A stretch of 64,000 nucleotides of DNA from a virus. Positions within the stretch are counted from its first letter, which is position 1; each line of letters starts with the position of its first letter. The notes beneath the pieces are model-generated. The model was given only the letters and a program-made list of their open reading frames with translations. It did not search any database and was not told the DNA's origin. Positions 42,240 through 49,511 of this stretch are shown here, in pieces. The DNA lies in the IMG/VR virus record IMGVR_UViG_3300038696_000205, positions 55,323 through 119,322 of that record; one strand, given 5' to 3'. The translations under genes and the position numbers were made by a program.

Positions 42240-42626
42240 TTAATCTTTTATTATTTGTTTCAACTTTTTTTCCTTAACTTTTTTTCTTTTCTTTTCCTTC
42301 TCTTCTTTTTCTTTTCTTTTCTTTTCCACCTCAACTTGAATTAAGAATTCTGCCTGAACAGCTTCTTTAAATTTAGTTAATGTCGAGATTAGGGTATCCA
42401 GCTTATACAAGGAATTTTCCCTATCATATTCCCCATCACTAGAAATAGTTAATTTAACGATTTCAGAACAATCGGTAATAATCAAATTATAATCGACCAT
42501 TCTTTCCGTTTCTGTTATTTCATGCCATTCACTTCTGATAATATCAGTAAGTATGGAGGCAATTGTCTCTTGCCCTGGTAAATTTAAAAACTCTTTTTTT
42601 GAGTATATAACGTCTTTTCTTTTCAT
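42240..42626 (-). CDS. Hypothetical protein with a Lys/Glu helix (128 aa)
   Basis: The C-terminal ~40 residues are an unbroken charged helix (EVEKKRKEKEEKEKKRKK). The folded N-terminal part is unrecognised. Confidence 0.55.
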   Translation of the reverse strand: MKRKDVIYSKKEFLNLPGQETIASILTDIIRSEWHEITETERMVDYNLIITDCSEIVKLTISSDGEYDRENSLYKLDTLISTLTKFKEAVQAEFLIQVEVEKKRKEKEEKEKKRKKVKEKKLKQIIKD

Positions 42627-42627
42627 A

Positions 42628-42882
42628 TCATTTATTAGTTATAAAGTTATCATCCAAGTATTTGATACATAACTTTGTTAGTTCTTCACCATCAAAATAA
42701 TCATTATCTGAACCTAATTGAATTAACGCACCCAAGCCATTACATAATGTAGTAATGTCCAACATTACCATTTCCTTAGCGGTACCATTTCCATCCACAC
42801 CTAAAACTTTATTTTATGGTTTGGATATTTTAATAGATGGCTCTCTATCACTATCTAAATCTATTAATATAATATTTTTCAT
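42628..42882 (-). pseudogene. Hypothetical gene with an in-frame TAA
   Basis: MKNIILIDLDSDREPSIKIS KP, then TAA, then the same frame continues protein-like to a TGA: NKVLGVDGNGTAKEMVML and EELTKLCIKYLDDNF. Without the TAA it would be an ~84-aa acidic protein. Either a decayed gene or a sequence error; no ochre suppressor tRNA is seen. Confidence 0.55.
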
Positions 42883-42907
42883 AATCAAATATAGTATTTT
42901 ATTATTA

Positions 42908-43293
42908 TTAAATCAAGTTATCAGTAGTGAATTTTAGGTCACTAATGATATTATCAACTATTTCAACTGAAATTAATTGTTCGAAAAAACCACACCAAAA
43001 ATTACGATGTTGCATTAAATTACCATTATCGGCTTTAAGTTTCATACAGGTATCCTTGTACTCATCAACAAACCACCATTTATTTGAATATTTTATCAAT
43101 TTTAACTCAAGTTCCGAATTGGTTAAAAATATGAACCCAAATCTATATTTAAAAACCAATGTTCTTTGATTGCTAATAAATTTTCTTTTGCTATTTCTAA
43201 ATTATCCCAAGATAATGTAATTACATCGCTAGTATCCTCCGATGTAAACGAATTACCAGTGGTATATTCTATTTTTATTGTATATCTACCCAT
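42908..43293 (-). pseudogene. Conserved-type phage gene, frameshifted at a T run
   Basis: Frame 1 starts MGRYTIKIEYTTGNSF and runs to LLAIKEHW; frame 2 resumes FKYRFGFIFLTNSELELK and ends with CGFFEQLISVEI. One more T in the run near 43158 would join them into a ~128-aa protein with the WCGxFE signature seen in other large phages. Function unknown. Confidence 0.6.
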
Positions 43294-43295
43294 TT

Positions 43296-43823
43296 CTATG
43301 TTTTAAAATTATAATTCAATGATTGCATATCAACATGTTGTTTAATATTTTTATCCACATGTTCGGCTGACCATATAATATCCGTATCTCTCCAACTTTT
43401 TTGTAAATCAGATTTACTGTATTTATGTGCCTTTGTTATATCGGTCGTATAACCGTTACCACCCTTGGCCCACCACAATATTGAATTACCAACGTAGCTT
43501 CGCCTGTCTTGTACATAATATGTATCATCCTCTGGCAAGTTTTTAATGGCAACACGTCTCTCTATATTAACTATTTGACTTCTTTTGACCACTTCCCCAT
43601 TGGTGTATCTGATAACATCGGATTCTTTACGTCTACGGACCTTAACCGTTAAGTAATCAATATTCTCACCATTACTTAATAAGGTGCAACTATCGTAATC
43701 AACAATAGCCCTACTCTTAGCATGACCCCTTGTACCATAATAAATGCAATCATCTTCGTCAACAAAGTAAGGTTCATCTAGATTAGACTTATTTATGCTC
43801 CATGCTTTTTCTAATATTTCCAT
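43296..43823 (-). CDS. Conserved-type hypothetical protein (175 aa)
   Basis: Contains YVQDRRSYVGNSILWWAKGG and NGYTTDITKAHKYS, a WW...GNGYTTD pattern I associate with uncharacterised phage proteins. Soluble, mixed alpha/beta. First gene after the tRNA territory in transcript order. Confidence 0.6.
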   Translation of the reverse strand: MEILEKAWSINKSNLDEPYFVDEDDCIYYGTRGHAKSRAIVDYDSCTLLSNGENIDYLTVKVRRRKESDVIRYTNGEVVKRSQIVNIERRVAIKNLPEDDTYYVQDRRSYVGNSILWWAKGGNGYTTDITKAHKYSKSDLQKSWRDTDIIWSAEHVDKNIKQHVDMQSLNYNFKT

Positions 43824-43901
43824 AAAACTTATTTAGATTACAAATATACGACTTTTAAATTATATATGCAATAAAAAAAGTCATAACTTTCGTCATGACT
43901 T

Positions 43902-43976
43902 TGGAGCGGAAAATGAGATTCGAACTCACAACCTTTGAATCGGCAATCCAATACTCTACCGTTGAGCTACTTCCGC
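43902..43976 (-). tRNA. tRNA-Gly(GCC)
   Basis: Full cloverleaf: acceptor GCGGAAG/TTTCCGC-like pairing, D stem GCTC/GAGT, anticodon loop TTGCCGA, T arm with TTCGAAT. CCA is encoded, unusual for this array. Discriminator T. Confidence 0.92.
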
Positions 43977-43986
43977 ATTATTTATT

Positions 43987-44634
43987 CTAATAGCTTTTAC
44001 CCCCTTTATATCTTTCTCTCCTACTGTACCTACCATTACCACTATTTAACGCTTTATAAGTAGGGGTCAATGAATGACAATTAGGGCAAAGTAATTTTAA
44101 ATTATCTAATGAATTATTACTTGAGTTACCATCAATATGTTCTAATTCAATTGGCACCTTACCACTATGGGGGTTAACTTCACGCCAACCACAACCCATA
44201 CATTTTTTACCATTCTTATAAATTAAATATTTTCTATATTGCCCGACAAATAATGTAGTATCACCTTCTTCAATTTTTTCAAATATTATTTTTCTATTAT
44301 AATTTTGCTGACAAGTATTATCGCAAAATTTATTTAATACTAAATTGCCACAACCCAAACATTCATTAAGTGATTTTAACCTTAACTTATTATTATAAGT
44401 CGCACTACAAGAACGTGAACAAAATTTTTCACCTTTATTTTTTATTTCATTTCCACATTTAATGCAAATTTTAGATTCTTTAAATTTGTATTTGGATAAT
44501 GTTTCACCCATCTTACCTAATTTATTTCTAATTGCATTATTACCCCTTCCCGTTATTTCACTTATTTCATCGTAAGTTTTACCCTCTTTAAGTAATTTAA
44601 TACTAAATTTAATTTCCTTTTTACACCATTTCAT
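43987..44634 (-). CDS. HNH homing endonuclease in the tRNA array
   Basis: 215 aa. N-terminal helix-turn-helix-like part (GKTYDEISEITGRGNNAIRN), three zinc pairs (CIKCG, CLGCG, CMGCG), then the HNH core PIELEHIDGNSSNNSLDNLK and LCPNCHSLT. Inserted between two tRNA genes, typical of selfish nucleases in tRNA arrays. Confidence 0.85.
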   Translation of the reverse strand: MKWCKKEIKFSIKLLKEGKTYDEISEITGRGNNAIRNKLGKMGETLSKYKFKESKICIKCGNEIKNKGEKFCSRSCSATYNNKLRLKSLNECLGCGNLVLNKFCDNTCQQNYNRKIIFEKIEEGDTTLFVGQYRKYLIYKNGKKCMGCGWREVNPHSGKVPIELEHIDGNSSNNSLDNLKLLCPNCHSLTPTYKALNSGNGRYSRRERYKGGKSY

Positions 44635-44695
44635 ATTTTATATATAATAAAATGAGCGGAAAAGTCAAGTCGAAATTATAATTAATTTCATTTTG

Positions 44696-44767
44696 AGCAC
44701 AAAATCAGATTCGAACTGATGACTAAGCTTTACAAGGGCCTTATTTTTCCAACTAAACTATGTGTGC
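44696..44767 (-). tRNA. tRNA-Thr(TGT)
   Basis: Acceptor GCACACA/TTTGTGC, D stem GTTT/AAAT, anticodon loop CTTGTAA, T arm TTCGAAT. One mismatch in the anticodon stem (31-39). CCA not encoded. Confidence 0.82.
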
Positions 44768-44817
44768 ATTTATAGTCTTTCCTATCGTCAACCTTTGAAA
44801 GAGTAGTTATCTCCTAG

Positions 44818-44890
44818 TGCGAAAGAAGAGATTCGAACTCTCACTGTGGACTTGGAAGGCCCCTGTGCTAACCGTTAACACCACTCTCGC
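44818..44890 (-). tRNA. tRNA-Gly(TCC)
   Basis: Acceptor GCGAGAG/CTTTCGC fully paired, D stem GTGT/GCAC, anticodon loop CTTCCAA, T arm TTCGAAT. CCA not encoded. Confidence 0.85.
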
Positions 44891-44972
44891 AATTTATGTG
44901 TCTCTCCACATCGTCACCCATTCCTTGAATTTCAACCACGCACAGTTATAGGTATCCTTGCGCTAATATTAA

Positions 44973-45431
44973 TTAATTTATATATTTACCATAATTTTTA
45001 CCAGCGTATGTATCAGTTTGAGAATGACAATTAGGACATAAAAAACGTAAATTATTTAACCGATTATCGTTTCTAATACCATTTATGTGGTCTAACTGTA
45101 ATTTTATTACTCTATCCATCCACTCACCTTCGTTACCACACCCACAACATTTATATTCTACTATATTTTCACTTATAATTCTTTTCTTTAAACTAGTGTT
45201 ATTAGTGTATTTTGAATCTTTAACTAAAATTTCAACCATTGGTGTTTTATTTTTAACATTCCTCAAATGTTTACTATTCAACCTTAGCATATGGTCAACA
45301 TTCAACCCCTCATTATCAATACGCTCTTTAATGCTTTTATGTATTGCACCACTTTTATTTTTATACCCTAATTTACGTAAAATATCCGTAATAGAATCAC
45401 TATTTTTCACTAACTTTTTAAACTCACTCAA
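44973..45431 (-). CDS. HNH homing endonuclease next to a tRNA half
   Basis: 152 aa. KSDSITDILRKLGYKNKSGA-type N-terminus (NUMOD-like), zinc pair CCGCGNEG, HNH core LQLDHINGIRNDNRLNNL and LCPNCHSQTDTYAG. It follows directly after the 5' half of a Tyr-like tRNA, so it may have inserted into that tRNA. Confidence 0.85.
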   Translation of the reverse strand: MSEFKKLVKNSDSITDILRKLGYKNKSGAIHKSIKERIDNEGLNVDHMLRLNSKHLRNVKNKTPMVEILVKDSKYTNNTSLKKRIISENIVEYKCCGCGNEGEWMDRVIKLQLDHINGIRNDNRLNNLRFLCPNCHSQTDTYAGKNYGKYIN

Positions 45432-45520
45432 TTCAATAGAATTAATTCTATTTTTTTTTTAACATTTTTAATATTTAATTATAAATATGATAATAAAAGT
45501 AAAAGACCTAATATCTTATA

Positions 45521-45561
45521 CTTTACAGTCCCGCTGCCGTATCCGAACGACTTTCACCCCC
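45521..45561 (-). pseudogene. 5' half of a tRNA (Tyr-like)
   Basis: Starts GGGGGTGAAAGTCG, has a D loop with GG and ends in an anticodon-like ACTGTAAAG (GTA). No T arm or matching CACCCCC follows within 700 bases; an HNH gene is there instead. Confidence 0.5.
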
Positions 45562-45568
45562 AATTTAG

Positions 45569-45640
45569 TACCCCCAGAGAATTTTGAAATCTCGACTCCC
45601 CCGTTAAAAGCGGGGTGCTCTGCCTCTGAGCTATGAGGGC
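45569..45640 (-). tRNA. tRNA-Lys(TTT), weak T arm
   Basis: Acceptor GCCCTCA pairs with TGGGGGT using wobble, D stem GCTC/GAGC, anticodon stem CCCCG/CGGGG with loop CTTTTAA. T loop is TTCAAAA with one stem mismatch. A second, better Lys gene lies at 46115. Confidence 0.75.
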
Positions 45641-45645
45641 GTTTT

Positions 45646-45710
45646 GAATGTGTCCACTTTCCACCTATCGGGTCTTTCACCTGTCAAAACGGGTGGTGCG
45701 TTACACATTC
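45646..45710 (-). ncRNA. Structured spacer RNA with an 8-bp closing stem
   Basis: GAATGTGT pairs with ACACATTC 65 bases apart, enclosing CACC/GGTG hairpin options. No T-arm or anticodon features, so not a tRNA. May be a processing element between tRNAs. Confidence 0.4.
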
Positions 45711-45722
45711 AATTTTTATTTG

Positions 45723-45793
45723 AGCACAATGTGGGAATCAAACCCCGTCCTCTGCTTGGAAGGCAAATGCTTTATCATTAAGCTACATCATGC
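45723..45793 (-). tRNA. tRNA-Gly(TCC), second copy, irregular T arm
   Basis: Acceptor GCATGAT/ATTGTGC, D stem GCTT/AAGC, anticodon stem TTTGC/GCAGA with loop CTTCCAA. T stem has only three clear pairs, with loop TTTGATT. CCA absent. Confidence 0.72.
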
Positions 45794-45911
45794 ATTAAAT
45801 GATTTCAATAAATAGATGTATCATGAATTTACTATTTATTTCAAACGCAACTATCCCAAGTCTCACCGAGGCGTTACAGACGTGCTTGTACATTGCACGA
45901 ATAATCATTTG
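45794..45911 (-). ncRNA. Four-way-junction-like spacer RNA
   Basis: AAATGATT near one end pairs with AATCATTT at the other; inside are three hairpins: CGTGC/GCACG, AACGC/GCGTT and AATAAATAG/CTATTTATT. Seen by eye only. Confidence 0.4.
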
Positions 45912-45982
45912 AACCACCACACGGAAACGAGCCGAGATTTTATCCCTACCAAGGACACGTAATACCATTATACCATGGCGGC
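45912..45982 (-). tRNA. tRNA-Thr(GGT), unusual T loop
   Basis: Acceptor GCCGCCA/TGGTGGT fully paired, D stem GTAT/TTAC, anticodon stem TGTCC/GGATA with loop TTGGTAG. T loop reads CTCGTTT where TTCGAAT is usual. Confidence 0.75.
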
Positions 45983-45990
45983 AATTTGTT

Positions 45991-46072
45991 GGGTAATGAG
46001 GATTTGAACCTCTCAGTCAATAAACAACACCCTTACGTATGGTGCTATCGATTCACACATCGATTAGTTACC
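45991..46072 (-). tRNA. tRNA-like gene, identity unclear (Arg ACG?)
   Basis: Acceptor GGTAA/TTACC and a normal T arm GAGG-TTCAAAT-CCTC. The D arm is ATCGAT-GTGTGA-ATCGAT without GG, and the anticodon region CACC-ATACGTAAG-GGTG has a 9-base loop. Long variable part. Possibly degenerate. Confidence 0.45.
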
Positions 46073-46114
46073 TGTGATAGTTTTTATTAAGTTCAGTTCT
46101 ATCAACTGACACAG

Positions 46115-46189
46115 TTCCCCCAGTCGGGTTCGAACCGACATTGATGCCTAGTTAAAAGCTAGGTGCTTTACCCAGTCAGCCATGGGGGA
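46115..46189 (-). tRNA. tRNA-Lys(TTT)
   Basis: TCCCCCA/TGGGGGA acceptor, D stem GCTG/AAGC, anticodon stem CCTAG/CTAGG with loop CTTTTAA, T arm GTCGG-TTCGAAC-CCGAC. Discriminator A, no CCA. Confidence 0.9.
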
Positions 46190-46195
46190 ATATTG

Positions 46196-46277
46196 TGGGG
46201 GTAGAGGGATTCGAACCCCCAATGTCGTAAGACCACAGATTTACAGTCTGCTGAGCAACCAGTTGCTCAATACCCCC
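46196..46277 (-). tRNA. tRNA-Tyr(GTA)
   Basis: GGGGGTA/TACCCCC acceptor, anticodon stem GCAGA/TCTGT with loop CTGTAAA, long variable arm (GGTCTTACGACATT), T arm TTCGAAT. Standard class II Tyr. Confidence 0.92.
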
Positions 46278-46286
46278 ATTAATTTG

Positions 46287-46357
46287 TCGATAGACCAAGA
46301 ATCGAACTCAGTCCTTAACCCCCAATGGGTCACATGCTTTCATTACACCATCTACCG
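46287..46357 (-). tRNA. Pro-like tRNA with shifted anticodon loop CATTGGG
   Basis: Acceptor CGGTAGA/TCTATCG with the C1-G72 pair typical of Pro, D stem GTGT/GCAT, anticodon stem TGACC/GGTTA. The seven-base loop is CATTGGG, placing UGG one position later than normal (U33 is A). The same loop occurs at 47304. Gln(TTG) by strict position. Confidence 0.6.
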
Positions 46358-46361
46358 TTAG

Positions 46362-46435
46362 TTGGGGTGGAGGGATTTGAACCCCCAATCTGAAATGGCT
46401 CAAAACCACCCGTAATACCATTATACCACACCCCA
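46362..46435 (-). tRNA. tRNA-Gln(TTG)
   Basis: TGGGGTG/CACCCCA acceptor, D stem GTAT/TTAC, anticodon stem GGTGG/CCATT, loop TTTTGAG, T arm GGGGG-TTCAAAT-CCCTC. Confidence 0.9.
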
Positions 46436-46444
46436 ATATACTTG

Positions 46445-46515
46445 TTACTCCACCAAGGTTCGAACTTGGGATACGAGAATCAAAATCTCGTGTCTTACCA
46501 CTACACCATGGAGCA
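46445..46515 (-). tRNA. tRNA-Gln(TTG), second copy
   Basis: TGCTCCA/TGGAGTA acceptor, anticodon stem CGAGA/TCTCG with loop TTTTGAT, T arm CCAAG-TTCGAAC-CTTGG. Sequence differs widely from the first Gln gene, so not a recent copy. Confidence 0.87.
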
Positions 46516-46523
46516 AAAACTTG

Positions 46524-46597
46524 TAAGGAGAATGGGATTCGAACCCACGACCTCGCCCGTCCAAGGGGCGTAAACAACCTGACCGTTATCTCTCCTT
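46524..46597 (-). tRNA. tRNA-Pro(TGG)
   Basis: AAGGAGA/TCTCCTT acceptor, perfect anticodon stem CGCCC/GGGCG with loop CTTGGAC, T arm GTGGG-TTCGAAT-CCCAT. D arm slightly long. Confidence 0.85.
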
Positions 46598-46911
46598 ATA
46601 TAAACTTTTATTAATAATAAAACTAATAGTACCTTTAGATGATATATTATGTTTATCCATTATTTCACTATATGTCTTACCACAATCCCCCCTTCAAATA
46701 TCTTATCTCCAAATTTCTGATAAGCTTGTAGTCTATGGGTCATTACAACTGACCTTAAACCTTTATATCTTATCGTAAAAAAATGATACCCACCAGTACT
46801 TATAGTATTCCTTGATAATTCATGTCCACGCAATCCAATAACATTACCCTTACTTGTGACCCTGTAACCTTTTTTATGTGCTTCTTTTAAAATCAATGAC
46901 ATTCCATTCAT
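46586..46911 (-). pseudogene. Degenerate HNH homing nuclease
   Basis: N-terminal RVTSKGNVIGLRGHELSR and VMTHRLQAYQKFGDKIFEGG are the usual start of NUMOD4/HNH proteins, but the HNH core is missing: the frame stops after VRHIVK. A second frame gives the common C-terminal piece TYSEIMDKHNISSKGTIS up to ~46586, overlapping the Pro tRNA. A G6 run lies at the break. Confidence 0.6.
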
Positions 46912-46943
46912 ATTATTCCTTATTTTTATTAACTTTCGGGCAT

Positions 46944-46982
46944 AAAAAAAGCCCAGTTAAAATCGGTTGATTAAACTGGGCC
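46944..46982 (-). terminator. Rho-independent terminator of micro-ORF 1
   Basis: Minus strand GCCCAGTTTAA, loop, TTAACTGGGC, then TTTTTTT. It separates the micro-ORF from the downstream HNH remnant and tRNA genes. Confidence 0.85.
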
Positions 46983-47010
46983 TGTTGTATTAGATTTAAG
47001 TATATGTATC

Positions 47011-47121
47011 TTATATTCCTGTTTCGGTTTTAGATGACGTTATACACAACATTCCCAGTCTGCTCGGCTTTTGGCCTTGCGGATACTGCTTCCCTTGATA
47101 TGTAGTTGTATAATTTTTCAT
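47011..47121 (-). CDS. Micro-ORF 1 at the head of a tRNA cluster (36 aa)
   Basis: MKNYTTTYQGKQYPQGQKPS, ends KTETGI before TAA. It has a strong promoter and an A-rich leader containing AATAACAAAGGGTT, shared with micro-ORF 3, and a terminator follows. Gln/Lys/Tyr-rich. Function unknown. Confidence 0.6.
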   Translation of the reverse strand: MKNYTTTYQGKQYPQGQKPSRLGMLCITSSKTETGI

Positions 47122-47166
47122 CTTATTTTTCTTTGTGGGTTTTAACCCTTTGTTATTAAATATACA

Positions 47167-47200
47167 CAAATATACTAAAAAGTACATTAATGTGCAACTA
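47167..47200 (-). promoter_or_regulatory. Strong promoter, micro-ORF 1 / tRNA cluster
   Basis: Minus strand GTTG, 20 bases, TATATTTG. Followed by a leader ATTTAATAACAAAGGGTT that is also found downstream of the promoter at 61053. Confidence 0.7.
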
Positions 47201-47303
47201 TTTTTATTATTTTTTTTTAATTAACTGATAATCAGTTATTTTTATAATTCAGAATGGTCTTTTTTCTACATTTGAGAGTTTAGATGCTGAAATCATTCTT
47301 TAG

Positions 47304-47372
47304 TCAGGCCAGGAGAATCGACACTCCATCTTCATCCCCAATGGATGATATCTTCAATTAGACCATGGCCCG
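47304..47372 (-). tRNA. Pro-like tRNA-like gene, loop CATTGGG
   Basis: Acceptor CGGGCCA/TGGCCTG (C1-G72), D stem GTCT/AGAT with loop AATTGA, anticodon stem TCATC/GATGA with loop CATTGGG as at 46287. T arm is one base short (loop GTCGAT). May be non-functional. Confidence 0.5.
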
Positions 47373-47377
47373 TTGCA

Positions 47378-47443
47378 GTTGAACTAGTGGGATTCGATAC
47401 CACATTACCTAATTAAGGTGACTTCAATTAGTCGATAGTTCAA
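47378..47443 (-). tRNA. Shrunken tRNA-like RNA (66 nt)
   Basis: Perfect acceptor TTGAACT/AGTTCAA, D arm GACT-AATTGA-AGTC, T arm GTGG...CCAC with ATCGAAT. The anticodon arm is only ACCT-TAATT-AGGT with a five-base loop, so decoding is unlikely. D loop is shared with the neighbour at 47304. Confidence 0.5.
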
Positions 47444-48243
47444 GATGAATGCTTGAGTGGTGGGCATATATGTTAAAATTTAATAGGGTTTCCCCTCTTA
47501 CACACACCTTTCATTTCTGTCAGGTAGTCAACATTAAGGTAGCATTAGAGTTGCTATTACTCACTACACACGTTAATATAAACTTTCTTCAACACCCAGT
47601 CTCCTTGCGAGAGTTCAGAGGGGCAAACCTCTTACTAATGACATTTACTAGAAGTTTCAGTCTTGGCCTTGTGAGCTTACTAACTGCCTATATATTTCAA
47701 TAGGATAACTTAATTTTCAACGTATGTTCAACAGAACTTTTACTTTTGTTATCATTTAAAGATATTTTTTTGTTATTCTCTTAAATCCAGGATGTGTCTG
47801 TTGATTGACAATCGTACTACCTTTTGAGTAGGTTAGATTACGACACCCCAATGTACCTTTTTACAGCTACGTCAATAAATTCACTTCAAACCTTATTGTA
47901 AGCCCCAACCGAAGTCAGGTAACTTACTAGTTATCCCATGAACTTTCATGATGAATTAAGCCTCTAGGATTTTTAATCCCCTTGACCCAATTCTAACTAT
48001 TCATTTATTTGTATTTCTACATCAACACCCAACGAGAAAATTGAATGTAGCACCTCCGAGCAGTGCTCTCTTAGTGCCGTAAATAGCTTGCTTACACGGA
48101 TTACATAAATGTAACGCAATAGCTGTTTCCGAAACTACTGCTTTATCCCATCACTGGATTATCCTTAATTACCCGAAGGTAAATGGAGCATAAGCACCCC
48201 AATTTTTTAATATTTTAAAGAACGTTTGTTTTTTATTACTCTG
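47444..48243 (-). ncRNA. Candidate large structured RNA (~0.8 kb)
   Basis: Promoter at 48244-48280, then ~800 bases without a convincing ORF on the minus strand but with many hairpins: TTACC-TTCG-GGTAA (UUCG tetraloop), GCAGTAG/CTATTGC, TTACAT-TT-ATGTAA, GAGCA-C-TGCTC inside GCAC/GTGC, GGATT-AAA-AATCC, CATGAA-AG-TTCATG, TCTC-GCAA-GGAGA (GNRA-like). It runs into two tRNA-like genes. Size, density and tRNA linkage recall GOLLD/ROOL RNAs of phages; homology not tested. Confidence 0.55.
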
Positions 48244-48280
48244 CAAATATACTACTTTAATTTGATACTTGCAAGATTTT
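48244..48280 (-). promoter_or_regulatory. Strong promoter for the large RNA
   Basis: Minus strand: A tract, CTTG, 20 bases, TATATTTGC. Same layout as the promoters at 50356, 56934, 57399 and 61053. Confidence 0.75.
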
Positions 48281-48299
48281 TTTAAAAAACTTTTTGTAG

Positions 48300-48375
48300 A
48301 GTCAGAAGATTTGATACTTCATTTCCAAGCTTCACGCCAGGTGTCCTAACTTAGATGATAACTCCGTTTTTAATA
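48300..48375 (-). ncRNA. Small RNA with tRNA-like ends
   Basis: Starts just after the promoter at 48381; GGAGTTA near the start can pair with TGACTC near the end and a GAAG/CTTC hairpin resembles a T arm. It ends in T-rich sequence. Possibly a degenerate tRNA (a GTG lies in the loop region). Confidence 0.35.
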
Positions 48376-48380
48376 CTCGA

Positions 48381-48415
48381 CAAATATAATACTTTATTTT
48401 TAAATAGTCAAGCTT
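48381..48415 (-). promoter_or_regulatory. Strong promoter
   Basis: Minus strand A tract, CTTG, spacer, TATATTTG. Drives the small RNA at 48300-48375. Confidence 0.65.
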
Positions 48416-48740
48416 TTTTGAAAATATTTTTAATAAAAATAAAAATCCTTTCTTTTAATGATGCTTTATATAATTTATACTCTTCATCTTGGATACTATA
48501 ATTAGTGTCGTACTTTTTAATATACAGTAAACTTTTTCGTTTTCTGAATACACTTAGGTATTCGTAATTTTCACTAACTTCAAAAGTTTCTACCCATTCA
48601 TTGATTAGATTTATTTGAAGGTCTATATCTAGGTTGAGCTTATTAACTTCAAACTCAAACTTTAAAAGTAAAGCCTTTATTTGGTCGTTAACTAAATCAT
48701 CCTTTGAATATCTTATGTATTTGTATTTATTTAAATTCAT
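48408..48740 (-). CDS. Hypothetical protein (110 aa)
   Basis: Lys/Leu/Tyr-rich helical protein with a hydrophobic C-terminal helix (ERIFIFIKNIFKK). Its last codons overlap the promoter of the small RNA. Not recognised. Confidence 0.55.
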   Translation of the reverse strand: MNLNKYKYIRYSKDDLVNDQIKALLLKFEFEVNKLNLDIDLQINLINEWVETFEVSENYEYLSVFRKRKSLLYIKKYDTNYSIQDEEYKLYKASLKERIFIFIKNIFKKA

Positions 48741-48789
48741 AATACAAATATAATAATTTTTAATTCAATAAACAAGTTATAAATAACTT

Positions 48790-49266
48790 TTATTTGATTT
48801 TATTTCTGGCACCTAACTTAAAGACATACTCGAATAACTTATCAAAACGATTGTATAAGAAATTCATTATATCATTTAATAAGTCGGATAATACCCAGTT
48901 AATAAATGATAATGGAAAGAGAACCCACCATTTAATTATTTTATCTTTTATACCATATTTTTTATTATCAAAATCTTTTTTACTGGTTATTTTATTACCA
49001 TGAAAATATGTTCTAATCAGGGCATAAATAAATCCAATAATTAAATAGTATAAAAGATACCAAGGACTAAATGATTCCCTTATATCAAAATTAGAACCAC
49101 CTTGTATAAGTACTAAATACCCCAAAATTATAAATATTAACCAGAACCAACTATTATGTTTTTCACTAATTAGTAATACTATGGCCGAACCCACTGTGAG
49201 AAACCAAAAATTTAAAATACTCCCAAATAATGTAAACCCCACTAATATTTCTAAAAAATTTTCCAT
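48790..49266 (-). CDS. Polytopic membrane protein (158 aa)
   Basis: Four hydrophobic segments, including FTLFGSILNFWFLTVGSAIV and WFWLIFIILGYLVLIQ, then a Lys-rich cytoplasmic loop. No family recognised. Sits between the large-RNA and next tRNA cluster. Confidence 0.6.
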   Translation of the reverse strand: MENFLEILVGFTLFGSILNFWFLTVGSAIVLLISEKHNSWFWLIFIILGYLVLIQGGSNFDIRESFSPWYLLYYLIIGFIYALIRTYFHGNKITSKKDFDNKKYGIKDKIIKWWVLFPLSFINWVLSDLLNDIMNFLYNRFDKLFEYVFKLGARNKIK

Positions 49267-49289
49267 ATTTATTTAAGTTAATTTTAAAA

Positions 49290-49421
49290 TGATTGACATA
49301 CAGAGGCCACACGGGGTCCAAACATTAGGCTTTTTATTAATCCACCTCACATCATTGCTGACGGGTCTCATTTCCGTATCTTTTCCTAACTTACAACCTT
49401 TTACGCATGTATGTCAAATCA
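49290..49421 (-). ncRNA. Structured RNA with a long closing stem
   Basis: GATTTGACATACA at the 5' end pairs with TGTATGTCAATC at the 3' end (12 pairs, one bulge). Inside, TTAGG/CCTAA encloses ACGG/CCGT. About 130 nt, no ORF, not a tRNA. 49422-49511 is AT-rich spacer with a short ATTAT/ATAAT hairpin. Confidence 0.45.
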
Positions 49422-49511
49422 TTAAGCTAATTGGTATTTTTCGGTAGCAGAAATTATCTTTAAATAATCTCCCCCTTACTCATATTTAGCAAAAGAGTCA
49501 CTTCTTATTGG

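Noticed and set aside
45521-45561. Pairing of the Tyr-like 5' half with the preceding Lys tRNA as a permuted gene
   Set aside because: The 3' acceptor of the Lys gene (TGGGGGT) cannot pair with GGGGGTG, so no permuted Tyr tRNA can be built.
47449-47703. Plus-strand 84-aa frame in the large RNA region
   Set aside because: No leader or promoter on that strand, poor protein character, and it lies across several strong hairpins of the opposite-strand RNA.
47444-48243. tmRNA (because the phage encodes SmpB)
   Set aside because: The first bases GGGGTGC are suggestive, but there is no matching 3' acceptor with a T arm and no tag-like reading frame.
47444-48243. Group I or group II intron
   Set aside because: I could not find the P7/P3 core or a domain V, and no split gene or complete tRNA exons flank the region.
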